Part shown: one piece after another, positions 17,230 to 25,445 of the stretch | Layout: each line of letters begins with the position of its first letter | Position numbering within the stretch: position 1 is the stretch's first letter | From: Phytoactinopolyspora mesophila | GTDB lineage: Bacteria; Actinomycetota; Actinomycetes; Jiangellales; Jiangellaceae | Assembly (NCBI RefSeq): GCF_010122465.1 | Contig: NZ_WLZY01000004.1 | Span: forward strand, 434,001-498,000 | Direction of reading: 5' to 3' | Length of the DNA stretch: 64,000 nt | Made by a program: the position numbers and the translations under genes | The notes under the pieces: model-generated | Database searches by the model: none | What the model was told of the DNA's origin: nothing | Seen by the model: only the letters and a program-made list of their open reading frames with translations

Positions 17230-18564
17230 TCAGGGGGTGGAAACCGTCAGTGACAGGTCGATGTCGCTGGCCGGTCCGCAGCAACCCGCTGACTCCGGTT
17301 CGGACGGCTCGTCGAGTACCCCGGCGCCGCTACACACCCCGGTTTCGGGCAAGGTCAGCTCTACCCGGGAGGCCGCATCGTGATCTCCGGCGACGGCCGC
17401 CACTACCGAACGGACTTGTTCGTAACCGGTCAACGCGAGAAACGTGGGAGCACGCCCGTAGCTCTTCATGCCGACCAGATACACGCCAGGTTCGGGCTGG
17501 GCCAGTTCGGCAGCGCCATGCGGGTAGACCGTCCCACAAGAATGCACATTCGGGTCGATCAGCGGAGCGAGTGCCCGTGGCGCTTGCAAAACCGGATCAA
17601 GATCCAGTCTGATCTCGGAAAGCCATGAAAGGTCCGGGCGGAAACCCGTCAGGGCGATCACCTCGTCCAGTGGTTCCGTGTGCTGCCCGTCGAAGGACTC
17701 GAGGACGACGCGGCCTTCCGGCATGGATCGCACCGCTGCCGTGCGGAACCCCGTCACGGTGCGGATGTGGCCGGCCGCGGCGGCTGCTTTGGCGCGCTGG
17801 CCGAGCGCTCCGCGAGCCGGGAGTTGGTCGGCCTCTCCTCCGCCGAAGACGTTGCCCACCGCGCCGCGGCGGAGCAACCACCAGATCTCCGTGCCGGGAT
17901 GCTCGTCGGCGATTCCGGCTAGCGCAACCAGCGCGGTGAGCGCTGAGTGCCCGCTGCCGGCGACGGCGATCCGCCTGCCGGCATAACGTTCCCGGGTCCG
18001 CGGGTCGGAGAGATCCGGGACCCGGTAGGTGATCTGAGACCGTGCCTGCTCTTCGCCGAGGGCAGGCAGCCCGTCGCCGCCCAGGGGATTGGGTGTCGTC
18101 CAGGTGCCGGAGGCATCCACGACGGCGCGTGCGGTCAGGCGGTGCTCTTGATCTTCGGCTACGGCGTGCACGGTGAGCGGTTCGGATTCGCGATCAGCGT
18201 CGACCACGCGGTCGCGTCCTCTCCGGGCGACGCCCGTGACTCTGGTGTGGAAGCGCACCCGGTTGCCGAGCGCCGCCGCGAGTGGTTGCAGGTAGTGGGC
18301 TGCCCAATCCGCTCCGGTGGGGTAGGTACGGGGATCGGGCCGCTGCCAGCCGTGTGCCTCCAGCAGCCGCGTCGCAGCGGGGTCCAGTAACTCCGACCAT
18401 GGTGAGAACAGGCGGACGTGATGCCACTGCGCTACGGCAGCGCCGGCCGTCGAACCGGCCTCCAGGACCAGCGGTTCTATGCCACGTTCGAGTAGATGAG
18501 CGGCCGCGGCCAGACCGGTGGGTCCCGCGCCTACCACGACGACCGGCTGGGTATCCGTATCCAT
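17230..18564 (-). CDS. FAD/NAD(P)-binding oxidoreductase of ArsO type with Cys-rich tail
   Basis: A 444-residue flavoprotein monooxygenase-like protein. The FAD loop VVVVGAGPTGLAAAAHLLERG is at residues 7-27, a DASGTWTTPNPLG motif near 150 and a second nucleotide loop IAVAGSGHSALTALVAL near 190. The final 35 residues carry VCSGAG and SAGCCGP, a vicinal-Cys tail of the kind that binds arsenite. It is divergent from an ArsR-acetyltransferase fusion, with three ArsR-type boxes between, which places it in an arsenic response. The family is known as ArsO-like; its reaction is not settled. ATAAAGGAG lies before the ATG. Confidence 0.8.
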   Translation of the reverse strand: MDTDTQPVVVVGAGPTGLAAAAHLLERGIEPLVLEAGSTAGAAVAQWHHVRLFSPWSELLDPAATRLLEAHGWQRPDPRTYPTGADWAAHYLQPLAAALGNRVRFHTRVTGVARRGRDRVVDADRESEPLTVHAVAEDQEHRLTARAVVDASGTWTTPNPLGGDGLPALGEEQARSQITYRVPDLSDPRTRERYAGRRIAVAGSGHSALTALVALAGIADEHPGTEIWWLLRRGAVGNVFGGGEADQLPARGALGQRAKAAAAAGHIRTVTGFRTAAVRSMPEGRVVLESFDGQHTEPLDEVIALTGFRPDLSWLSEIRLDLDPVLQAPRALAPLIDPNVHSCGTVYPHGAAELAQPEPGVYLVGMKSYGRAPTFLALTGYEQVRSVVAAVAGDHDAASRVELTLPETGVCSGAGVLDEPSEPESAGCCGPASDIDLSLTVSTP

Positions 18565-18576
18565 CCAGACTCCTTT

Positions 18577-18653
18577 ATCGATGCGTGTCGATGAATTGAG
18601 AGGAGTTTATCGACGCCGATCGATTGACGCAACCATCGATTTTGGTCGATGAT
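18577..18653. promoter_or_regulatory. Three ArsR-type boxes and promoter between divergent ars genes
   Basis: Three copies of ATCGA-N6-TCGAT begin at 18577, 18609 and 18635, spaced 32 and 26 bases. The pattern resembles the ATCAA-N6-TTGAT type site of ArsR proteins. The third copy lies between TTGACG (18624-18629) and GATGAT (18648-18653), a plausible sigma-70 type promoter whose start point would fall at about 18660, the GTG start of the regulator gene; the mRNA would then be leaderless. Confidence 0.75.
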
Positions 18654-18659
18654 GTAGGG

Positions 18660-19496
18660 GTGACGATTCAGGCGCCGCCGCAAGCGCTCGCCGCAGATGA
18701 CGCGGCCACCTATGCCGAGTGGTTCGCATGCCTCGCGGAGCCCACCAGGGTCCGATTGCTGCACGCGGTGGCCACGGCAGGGGGCCCGGTCACGGTGGGC
18801 GAATTGACCGAGGCTCTCGGCATCAGCCAGTCCACCTGCTCCCATCACGTCCGCAAGCTGGCGGAGGTGGGGTTCGTGCTGCTGCGAAAGGAAGGCACCA
18901 CCACCCTGGTCACCGTCAACGCGGCATGCTGCACTGGGCTGCCGCACGCGGCGGACGTCGTGATGGGTGTGCTGTCGCCACTGCCGTGCTGCCCGGATGA
19001 CATTCCGGCCGGTGTCGACGTTCGTGCTCTTCAGGCGGCCGACTGGCCGGCGGTCCAGCGAATCTACGCCGAAGGTGTGGCTACCGGAGAAGCGACCTTC
19101 GAGACCGAGGTGCCCGCCGTCGAGACCCTGGACGCCGCCTGGCTGGCTGGACATCGATGGGTCGCCGAAGCCGACGGACAGGTTGTCGGCTGGGCCGCGG
19201 CCAGCCGGGTGTCGGCACGCAGCTGCTACGCGGGCGTCGCCGAGACGTCGGTCTACGTGGGTGCCGGTTCCCGTGGCCGCGGCGTCGGGCGCGCGTTGTT
19301 GCGCCGACAGGTTCTAGCGGCTGACGAGGGCGGGCTCTGGACACTGCAGACGTCGATCTTCCCGGAGAACCGGGCCAGCCTGGCGCTGCACCACAGTGCT
19401 GGTTTTCGCACCCTTGGGGTGCGTGAGCGGATTGCCCAGCAGCACGGTGTGTGGCGAGACACCGTCATGCTCGAGCGGCGTAGCCCAGCCCGGTGA
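18660..19496 (+). CDS. ArsR-family sensor fused to ArsN/PAT-type N-acetyltransferase
   Basis: A 278-residue fusion. Residues 15-105 are an ArsR winged helix (LAEPTRVRLLHAV; recognition helix SQSTCSHHVRKLAEVGFV), with Cys60, Cys90-Cys91 and Cys110-Cys111 as candidate metalloid ligands. Residues 119-275 are a GNAT domain with the YAEGVATGEATFETEVP start of the phosphinothricin/arsinothricin acetyltransferase group and an acetyl-CoA loop SRGRGVGRALL. It would sense trivalent arsenic and detoxify arsinothricin-like compounds by N-acetylation. GTG at 18660 is preferred; TTG at 18624 would place the third operator inside the gene. Confidence 0.85.
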   Translation: MTIQAPPQALAADDAATYAEWFACLAEPTRVRLLHAVATAGGPVTVGELTEALGISQSTCSHHVRKLAEVGFVLLRKEGTTTLVTVNAACCTGLPHAADVVMGVLSPLPCCPDDIPAGVDVRALQAADWPAVQRIYAEGVATGEATFETEVPAVETLDAAWLAGHRWVAEADGQVVGWAAASRVSARSCYAGVAETSVYVGAGSRGRGVGRALLRRQVLAADEGGLWTLQTSIFPENRASLALHHSAGFRTLGVRERIAQQHGVWRDTVMLERRSPAR

Positions 19497-19606
19497 GCAG
19501 AGCGTCTTCCCCGCACCCGCTTGAGGTGGCCGGCCGGAGCCGGACCGGGCCAGCAAACGGCAAGTGGCACTGCTGAGCAGCCCGGGCCCGGTTTAGGCTG
19601 GCCCGC

Positions 19607-20488
19607 ATGGTCGACCGTACGGCAGTTCGCGTCAGAGTGATCGATGCCTTCACTGATCGGGCCTTCGCCGGCAATCCCGCGGCCGTCGTACTGCTCGACG
19701 CCGAGGATTGGCCGGACGAACAGTGGATGCGCGATATCGCGGCGGAGATGAATCTCTCCGAGACGGCCTTCGCCTTCCCTCTCGTGGGCTCCGTCGAGGC
19801 TGACTGGGCATTGCGGTGGTTCACGCCGGCCGCCGAGGTCAATTTGTGCGGCCACGCCACCCTGGCAACGGTGCACGCGCTGAAGGCTGACGCGCGTGTG
19901 GCGGACCAGGTCAGCTTCAGAAGTCGCAGCGGAATCCTAGGAGCACGGGTCGCTGCTGACGGTCGCATCACCCTCGATTTCCCGGCCGCGACCAGCACTC
20001 TCGTCACTGAGCCGGCCGGCCTGGCCGAGGCGCTTGGTGTGGCGCCGGACGCGGTCTACTCCACCGGGACGCTCCGCGACGTGCTCGTGATCCTCGCGGA
20101 CGAGGCCGCAGTCCGGGGGCTGGCGCCTAACATCACCGAGTTGGAGGCCATCACCCGGCGCGAAGGGGTGCGAGGCGTTATCGTCACTGCGTCAGCGAAG
20201 GATCCGTCCGGCGGTCATGACTATGTGTCGCGGTTCTTCGCGCCGGCGGTAGGGGTGGCCGAAGATCCAGTGACCGGCAGCGCGCATACGGCGCTGGGAC
20301 CGTTCTGGGCAGAGCGGCTGGGCCGGCCGGATCTCGTGGGCCTGCAGGCTTCGGCCCGCGGTGGTGTGGTGCACACGCTCGTCGTCGGCGACCGTGTAGA
20401 GCTGACCGGTCAGGCCGTCACGGTGCTCGACGGCACGCTCCTCCCTCCCGCGTCGTCGCACCCCCGAGCCCAGACTCCACCCAGCTAG
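19607..20488 (+). CDS. PhzF family isomerase
   Basis: A 293-residue protein with the two-lobed diaminopimelate-epimerase-like fold of PhzF. The N-terminal IDAFTDRAFAGNPAAVVLL, the catalytic Glu in MNLSETAFAF (about residue 47), FTPAAEVNLCGHATLATVHAL and the second-lobe DPVTGSAHTALGPFWAE are all family hallmarks. No phenazine genes are nearby, so it is a stand-alone isomerase of unknown substrate. Its stop TAG (20486-20488) lies inside the left arm of a long inverted repeat. Confidence 0.9.
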   Translation: MVDRTAVRVRVIDAFTDRAFAGNPAAVVLLDAEDWPDEQWMRDIAAEMNLSETAFAFPLVGSVEADWALRWFTPAAEVNLCGHATLATVHALKADARVADQVSFRSRSGILGARVAADGRITLDFPAATSTLVTEPAGLAEALGVAPDAVYSTGTLRDVLVILADEAAVRGLAPNITELEAITRREGVRGVIVTASAKDPSGGHDYVSRFFAPAVGVAEDPVTGSAHTALGPFWAERLGRPDLVGLQASARGGVVHTLVVGDRVELTGQAVTVLDGTLLPPASSHPRAQTPPS

Positions 20489-20578
20489 ATGATCATGTTT
20501 GGTGGGTTTTCTCGAGGGTCACCATGCCTGCAGGCCTATTGATGCACGAGAAAACCCACCAAACATGATCATCTAGCT
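20483..20578. repeat. Long inverted repeat between convergent genes (32-bp arms)
   Basis: Arms 20483-20514 and 20547-20578 are perfect 32-base complements containing ATGATCATGTTTGGTGGG. The 32-base centre contains GTCACCATGCCTGCAGGCCT (20518-20537), which itself holds the palindrome GCCTGCAGGC. The left arm covers the PhzF stop; the right arm ends five bases before the SDR stop on the other strand. Probably a two-way terminator and a member of a repeat family also present at 28273-28364. Confidence 0.9.
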
Positions 20579-20582
20579 TGGG

Positions 20583-21347
20583 TCAGGCGGGGCGGTGGAC
20601 CTGGAACGGCGCGAAGCTCTGCACCGTGGGCATCATCTCGATGACGTTGATGTTGACGTGAGCGGGCTGCGATGCGGTCCAGTACACGGCCTCGGCCACA
20701 TCCTCTGATTCCAGTGGTCGTGTGCCTGAGTAGACCGCCTGCGCCTTCTGCTCGTCGCCGTCGAAGCGCACGGTCGAGAACTCGGTGCCGCCACTCAGGC
20801 CGGGTTCGACGCATGTCACGCGCACTCCGGTGCCGTGCAGGTCGCTACGTAGGTTGAGGCTGAGCTGGTGCACGAAAGCCTTGCTGGCGCCGTACACGTT
20901 CGACCCTGGGTACGGATATGTGCCGGCGATAGATCCCACGTTGATGACGTGTCCTCGCCCGCGAGCCACCATCCCGGGCAGCACGGCACGTGTGCAGTAC
21001 AGCAGCCCGCTGCAGTTGGTGTCGATCATCTGTTTCCAGTTCTCGAGGTCAGCTTCCTGCGCCGGCTCGAGGCCCTTGGCCAGCCCGGCGTTGTTCACCA
21101 GGATGTCGATCTCGGCGAACTGGTCCGGAAGTGAGCCAAGTGCGCGTTCGACGGACTCCCGTTCGCGCACGTCCAATTCGACCGCCAGCACCCGTGGTCC
21201 CAGCCCCGAGATCACCTCGGCGAGCCGCTCCGAGCGGCGGGCGCAGGCGATCACCCTGGTGCCGGCCTCGGCGAATCGCCGGGTGATAGCGGCGCCGAAG
21301 CCGGAGCTGGCGCCGGTAACTAGGACGGTGGTATCGGCGGTGATCAT
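20583..21347 (-). CDS. SDR family NADP-dependent oxidoreductase (YdfG-like)
   Basis: A 254-residue classical SDR. TGASSGFG at residues 11-18, ACARRS after strand 2 (NADP-type Arg), NNAG near 86, catalytic Ser in NVGSIAGTYPYPGS and YGASK near 150. The PYPGSNVYGASKAFVHQLSLNLRSDL stretch is typical of YdfG/serine or 3-hydroxy-acid dehydrogenases. Its ATG overlaps the stop of the upstream hydrolase gene by one base, so both are coupled, and the MocR regulator is divergent to that pair. Confidence 0.88.
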   Translation of the reverse strand: MITADTTVLVTGASSGFGAAITRRFAEAGTRVIACARRSERLAEVISGLGPRVLAVELDVRERESVERALGSLPDQFAEIDILVNNAGLAKGLEPAQEADLENWKQMIDTNCSGLLYCTRAVLPGMVARGRGHVINVGSIAGTYPYPGSNVYGASKAFVHQLSLNLRSDLHGTGVRVTCVEPGLSGGTEFSTVRFDGDEQKAQAVYSGTRPLESEDVAEAVYWTASQPAHVNINVIEMMPTVQSFAPFQVHRPA

Positions 21348-22162
21348 CAGGTGCGTCCTTCCGTGGCGGCCGGAGCCGGGATTCTCTCGAGGAACTGCTC
21401 CACCAGGGAGTTGAACTCGGCCGGGCGCTCGAGGTTCGGCATATGTGCTGCTCCGTCGATCACACCGAGGCGTGCGTCAGGGATCAGCTCGTGGATGAGT
21501 TCGGCATCACTCACTGGCGTGAACTCGTCGTCACTTCCGACGATGACGAGCGCCGGCACCGCAACCAACGGCAGCTCAGGGAGGTAGTCGGGACGTTCTG
21601 CCCGGCCCCGAAGCGCTGCCGCGGCGCCCTCCGGTGAGGTGTTCTTCATCATGCTGGCGACGTGGGCGGCCACGTCCGGCATGGTCTTGATGTTCTGCGG
21701 TGACAACATCTTCGGCAGTGCCTCGTCCGCGTAGTGACTCATACCTTTGCGCAGCAGCCGGTCGGCGGTCTGGTGACGGGCGACCTTACCGTCCGCTGTC
21801 TCGGCGACGGCCGACGTGTCGGCGAGGACTAGCCCGCGCACGCGGTCCGGGAACAGCCGGTGGATCTCCATGGCGATTTGCCCGCCCATGGACAATCCGC
21901 CGAGCACGAAACTCTGTACACCGAGCCGGTCGAGCAAGCCGGAGATGTCCCGGGCGAACGTCTCCAGCGTGGTCTTACCTGGTACAACGGTGGATTCCCC
22001 GTAACCTCGGAGGTCCGGCGCGATCACCCGCCAGCCGCGCCTGCTGAAATGCTCGATCTGCGGGCGCCACATCGACCGGTCGAAAGGATGGCCGTGTACA
22101 AGCACCAGCGCGGTGCCGGTGCCGGTCTCCTCGTAGCCGAAGGTCAGCTCGCCGAGTCTCAT
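21347..22162 (-). CDS. Alpha/beta hydrolase
   Basis: A 271-residue hydrolase. LVLVHGHPFDRSMW (oxyanion region) near residue 25, nucleophile elbow GGLSMGGQIA near 95, acid Asp in VIVGSDDEFTPVSD near 220 and catalytic His in IDGAAHMPNLERP near 248. ATG at 22162 (MRLGELTFGYEE) starts with the first strand; the frame is open to 22240 but that part overlaps the control repeats of the divergent MocR gene. It forms a coupled pair with the SDR gene and may be controlled by the MocR protein. Confidence 0.85.
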   Translation of the reverse strand: MRLGELTFGYEETGTGTALVLVHGHPFDRSMWRPQIEHFSRRGWRVIAPDLRGYGESTVVPGKTTLETFARDISGLLDRLGVQSFVLGGLSMGGQIAMEIHRLFPDRVRGLVLADTSAVAETADGKVARHQTADRLLRKGMSHYADEALPKMLSPQNIKTMPDVAAHVASMMKNTSPEGAAAALRGRAERPDYLPELPLVAVPALVIVGSDDEFTPVSDAELIHELIPDARLGVIDGAAHMPNLERPAEFNSLVEQFLERIPAPAATEGRT

Positions 22163-22219
22163 TACGCTCACGTCGTGGCCGTCCTCGTTGAGGTTCCAGG
22201 TTGACGCCTCGATGTTAAT

Positions 22220-22264
22220 CGGTGCAATATGTCGGTGCAATTGAAGAAATGCACTCGGTGCAAT
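22220..22264. promoter_or_regulatory. Triple CGGTGCAAT direct repeat, likely MocR operator
   Basis: CGGTGCAAT occurs three times in the same direction, at 22220-22228, 22233-22241 and 22256-22264 (spacing 13 and 23). It lies between the divergent hydrolase (start 22162) and MocR (start about 22273) genes. MocR regulators are known to bind direct repeats, so this is a good candidate for their site. Confidence 0.6.
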
Positions 22265-22272
22265 TCTGGGTG

Positions 22273-23619
22273 ATGGGAATGCCTGACTATCGGAGCGTCG
22301 CCGATGCCGTGGCGGAGGACATCCTGGCCGGACGGCTGCGGCCAGGCGATCGGCTGCCGCCCCAGCGCCGGTTCGCCCGAGAGCACGGAATCGCGAATTC
22401 GACCGCCGTCCGCGTGTACAGCGAACTGATCCGGCGCGGACTGGTGGTCGGCGAGGTCGGCCGTGGCACCTACGTCAAGGCCGGCACGCCGGATGTGGCG
22501 CCAGCGCTCAGCGAACCCGGCGGAGCGGGAGTGGACCTGGAGTTGAACTTCTCGATCCTGCCGGAGCAGCCCAGCTTGATGGCCGAGGGGATTGGGCGCG
22601 GACTGCGGCCCGATGCGCTTGCGTCCAGTTTGGTTCCCGTCGGTGCGGCTGGCACGGCGCCCGCGCGGGACGCGGCCATCTCTCTGCTCGCCCGGGCCGG
22701 TTGGGCGCCTGGGGCCAGTCAAGTCCTCTTCGCCGGTAACGGCCGCCAGGCAATCGCAGCGGTGGCCGCCGCGCTCGTCCCGGTCGGCGAGCGGCTGGCG
22801 GTTGAAGCGCTGACCTATCCGGTCGTCAAAGGCATCGCGGCGAGGTTAGGCATCTCGTTGGTGCCGATCGCCGTCGATGAGTATGGAATGGTTCCGGACG
22901 CACTGGAGTCCGCCCACCACGCCAGGCCGCTTCGTGCGGTCTACCTGCAGCCCACGCTTCACAACCCGCTCGGCAGCACGATGCCAAGCCGACGACGCTC
23001 GGAACTCGTGGACACGTTGCACAGGCTGGACATCCCGGTCATTGAGGATTCCATCTACGGGTTCCTGCGTGAAGACCTGCCGCCGCTGGCCGGCCTGGCC
23101 CCGGAGCGCGTCGTCGTCGTCGATAGCCTCTCCAAGCGTCTTGCGCCCGGCCTGACGGTCGGATTCGTCGTCACGGAGAGCGCCGAACTGCGCGAGCGCA
23201 TCGCAGCGGCGCTGCGTTCGGGCGGCTGGATGGCCCAACGATTCGCCCTGGCCGCGGCTACCCGGTGGGTTGACGACGGCACGGCGGCCACTGTCCAGGA
23301 GTTAAAACGCCGGGATGCCGCCGCGCGCCAGCAGAGCGCGGCGCAACGGCTGGATGGGTTCGATATCGCCGCCGACCCGCACGCCTATCACTGCTGGTGG
23401 AAGCTCCCTGGGCAGTGGCGGGCGGAGACCTTCGTGGCAGCCGCCGCTCGTCGCGGCATCGCGATCACACCTGCCGCGGCGTTCACCGTGGGGGCCGGCC
23501 ATGCGCCGAACGCGGTGCGGCTGGCCCTGGCCTCCCCGCCACCCGAGGCTTTGAGCCATGCCCTTGACGTGCTGGCCATGTTGGCTCGCGGGACGCCGGA
23601 AGACACCGGTGTCGAGTGA
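22273..23619 (+). CDS. MocR-type regulator: GntR DNA-binding domain fused to aminotransferase domain
   Basis: A 448-residue fusion. Residues 1-75 form a GntR winged helix (SVADAVAEDILAGRLRPGDRLPPQRRFAREHGIANSTAVRVYSEL), residues 90-445 a class I aminotransferase fold that binds PLP. The PLP lysine is in VVVDSLSKRLAPGL near residue 290, the Asn/Asp region in LQPTLHNPLGSTM. Such proteins usually sense vitamin B6 or amino compounds and control nearby genes. ATG at 22273 or 22279 is preferred; the open frame upstream runs through the direct repeats. Its likely target is the divergent hydrolase/SDR pair. Confidence 0.87.
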   Translation: MGMPDYRSVADAVAEDILAGRLRPGDRLPPQRRFAREHGIANSTAVRVYSELIRRGLVVGEVGRGTYVKAGTPDVAPALSEPGGAGVDLELNFSILPEQPSLMAEGIGRGLRPDALASSLVPVGAAGTAPARDAAISLLARAGWAPGASQVLFAGNGRQAIAAVAAALVPVGERLAVEALTYPVVKGIAARLGISLVPIAVDEYGMVPDALESAHHARPLRAVYLQPTLHNPLGSTMPSRRRSELVDTLHRLDIPVIEDSIYGFLREDLPPLAGLAPERVVVVDSLSKRLAPGLTVGFVVTESAELRERIAAALRSGGWMAQRFALAAATRWVDDGTAATVQELKRRDAAARQQSAAQRLDGFDIAADPHAYHCWWKLPGQWRAETFVAAAARRGIAITPAAAFTVGAGHAPNAVRLALASPPPEALSHALDVLAMLARGTPEDTGVE

Positions 23620-23631
23620 GCCGAGAGCTCT

Positions 23632-23692
23632 TCGATACCAGGAACTGAACGCTGACGCTGCTTGAATCGCTTCACGCGACGTTCTTGGTATC
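23632..23692. terminator. Inverted repeat between convergent MocR and PucR genes
   Basis: GATACCAGGAAC (23634-23645) pairs with GTTCTTGGTATC (23681-23692) with one mismatch, around a 35-base centre. It fills the 71-base gap between the two convergent genes, and the right arm overlaps the PucR stop codon (23691-23693). Likely a two-way terminator. Confidence 0.55.
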
Positions 23693-25319
23693 AAAGCTGG
23701 CGACCAAGAATCTCCTGGGCAAGGATGGCCACGTGCAGGGACGTGACGGTCTCTGGGTCAGAGAGGTCCACGTTGAGAATGCGCTCGATGCGGGCCAGCC
23801 GCTCGTAGTAGGCCGGCCGCGACAGGTGAGATGCGGCAGCGGCAGCGGTCTTGTTGCCGCCGTGGTCGACGAACGTGCGCAGCGAAGCCAGGAGCGTGCC
23901 GCCGTGCTTGTTGTCGTGAGTGTTCAGAGCCGCCAGTTCGCGTTCTGTGAAGGCAGTCAACCGCTCGTCGTCGATCATCACGTGTAGCAGTCCGCGCAGA
24001 TGGACGTCGTGCAGCCGGTGACATGACCGATTCGCCGACGTGCGCCCGGCCGCCGAGGCCACCTGCCGTGCTTCGGTGAGCGTGCGCCACGCCATGCCCG
24101 CTCCGTCGACCGGTGTGCCGGCGGCGACGAGAACTGGCAGCCCGCGAGGCAACTCGATCGCCGCACGGTGGATGTCGGCGGCGAAGCTGTCCACCAGAGC
24201 TCGATCGTCATCGGTGGGTGACAAAGACAAGAGGCAACCGACGACATTGTCACTGGTCACAGCGACGAGCGCGGCAACTCGGCTGGTGCGTGCCGCTCCC
24301 GCGGTGGCTTCGGCGAGATCGCGGACCAGTTCCTGCGCGGTGAGGGTGGCCGGCGGCGCGGCGTCGCCGGCATGGGGTAGAACGGCCAGGCCGATCAGCT
24401 TTCGGGCGTGTAGGGGGACTCCGGCATCGGCGCACCGGTCCACCACATCCGCGTCCGGCGGTGTCGAAGTGGAGAGCGCGGCGAGGAGCGTCCGATGGGT
24501 CTGGCGTTCGAGGCTCTCCCGGTCCCGCGCCAGCAGCCGATGCAGCGCCAGCGTGGAAGCCGCCCGTTCGAGCAGGACGAGATGGCGGCGTGGTGGCGGC
24601 TCCGGTGAGACCAGCACGAGCCGGCCCCAGTTGTCGCCGCGGGCACCGACGATGGTCACCAGCCAGCCCTCGGGCTGGTGGTATGTGGTGCGCTCAGTCG
24701 ACTCGACCGCGCGGGAGCGTTTGGCCCACTCGGCGAGTAGCTCCCGGGCCGGTTCGTGGGCCGCGTCGTAGCCGAGAACCTGGTGTTTGATGGATTCGAG
24801 GATCACCGGCAAGCCGGAGAGGCGGGCGACCTCGGCAAGGATCTCGCTGATGCCGGCGCCGGCGACGCTGAGCTCGGTGAAGGTCTCGTGTACCCGTTCG
24901 GTGGTGCGCAGCTCTTCGAGCTGGGAATCGACGACGAGTTCCCCGACGGCCTGGGTGATGGTGACGAATGCCGCCTCGCGGCTCAACGTGATGAGTGGCA
25001 GGCCGGCGTGATCACAGGCGTCGACGAGGGCGGGCGGAAGCGCTGAGCGCCACCGGCGACCCAGCTCCACCACCAGCCCACTGACGCCGACAGAGGCCAG
25101 CCCATTGGCGTAGCCGGCCAGCTCGGTGTCGTCGCTCGGCAACGCGATGCCGGTGGTCATCAGCAATTCCCCGCCCCGCAACAGATGCGCGATGTCAGAC
25201 AGCTCGGCCGAGTGCGCCCAGCGCACGCTCTTGGTCAGTCCGTTGCTGCCGGCGACCACCTGAGGCGCGCCGCGGCGCATCGCGGGCAGCGCAAGGACTT
25301 CGGCGACAGTGGGCAACAT
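23691..25319 (-). CDS. PucR/CdaR family transcriptional regulator
   Basis: A 542-residue activator. Residues 5-125 are a PucR ligand domain (TVAEVLALPAMRRGAPQVVAG; ELLMTTGIALPS), the middle is a GGDEF-like region, and residues 465-535 are the PucR C-terminal helix-turn-helix: LLASLRTFVDHGGNKTAAAAASHLSRPAYYERLARIERIL. The start is ATG at 25319, with AAGGA at the right distance. The reading frame stays open far upstream, but that part is antisense to the aminotransferase gene. It is divergent from the aminotransferase/dehydrogenase operon and probably controls it. Confidence 0.88.
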   Translation of the reverse strand: MLPTVAEVLALPAMRRGAPQVVAGSNGLTKSVRWAHSAELSDIAHLLRGGELLMTTGIALPSDDTELAGYANGLASVGVSGLVVELGRRWRSALPPALVDACDHAGLPLITLSREAAFVTITQAVGELVVDSQLEELRTTERVHETFTELSVAGAGISEILAEVARLSGLPVILESIKHQVLGYDAAHEPARELLAEWAKRSRAVESTERTTYHQPEGWLVTIVGARGDNWGRLVLVSPEPPPRRHLVLLERAASTLALHRLLARDRESLERQTHRTLLAALSTSTPPDADVVDRCADAGVPLHARKLIGLAVLPHAGDAAPPATLTAQELVRDLAEATAGAARTSRVAALVAVTSDNVVGCLLSLSPTDDDRALVDSFAADIHRAAIELPRGLPVLVAAGTPVDGAGMAWRTLTEARQVASAAGRTSANRSCHRLHDVHLRGLLHVMIDDERLTAFTERELAALNTHDNKHGGTLLASLRTFVDHGGNKTAAAAASHLSRPAYYERLARIERILNVDLSDPETVTSLHVAILAQEILGRQL

Positions 25320-25351
25320 GGCGGTCCTTCGGCGATCTTTACGGACCATAA

Positions 25352-25375
25352 GCATAAGGCGTGACATCCTTACGC
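25352..25375. promoter_or_regulatory. Candidate operator between PucR and aminotransferase genes
   Basis: GCATAAGG-N8-CCTTACGC: an inverted repeat with seven of eight positions paired, in the centre of the 126-base divergent gap. A good candidate for the PucR binding site, though no consensus is known to me for this regulator. Confidence 0.4.
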
Positions 25376-25445
25376 ATCGTCGGTTCACGTGAGAGCTGCC
25401 GAGGTATTGCATAGAGATACACACCACAGAAAGGGCGTGCTGGAG

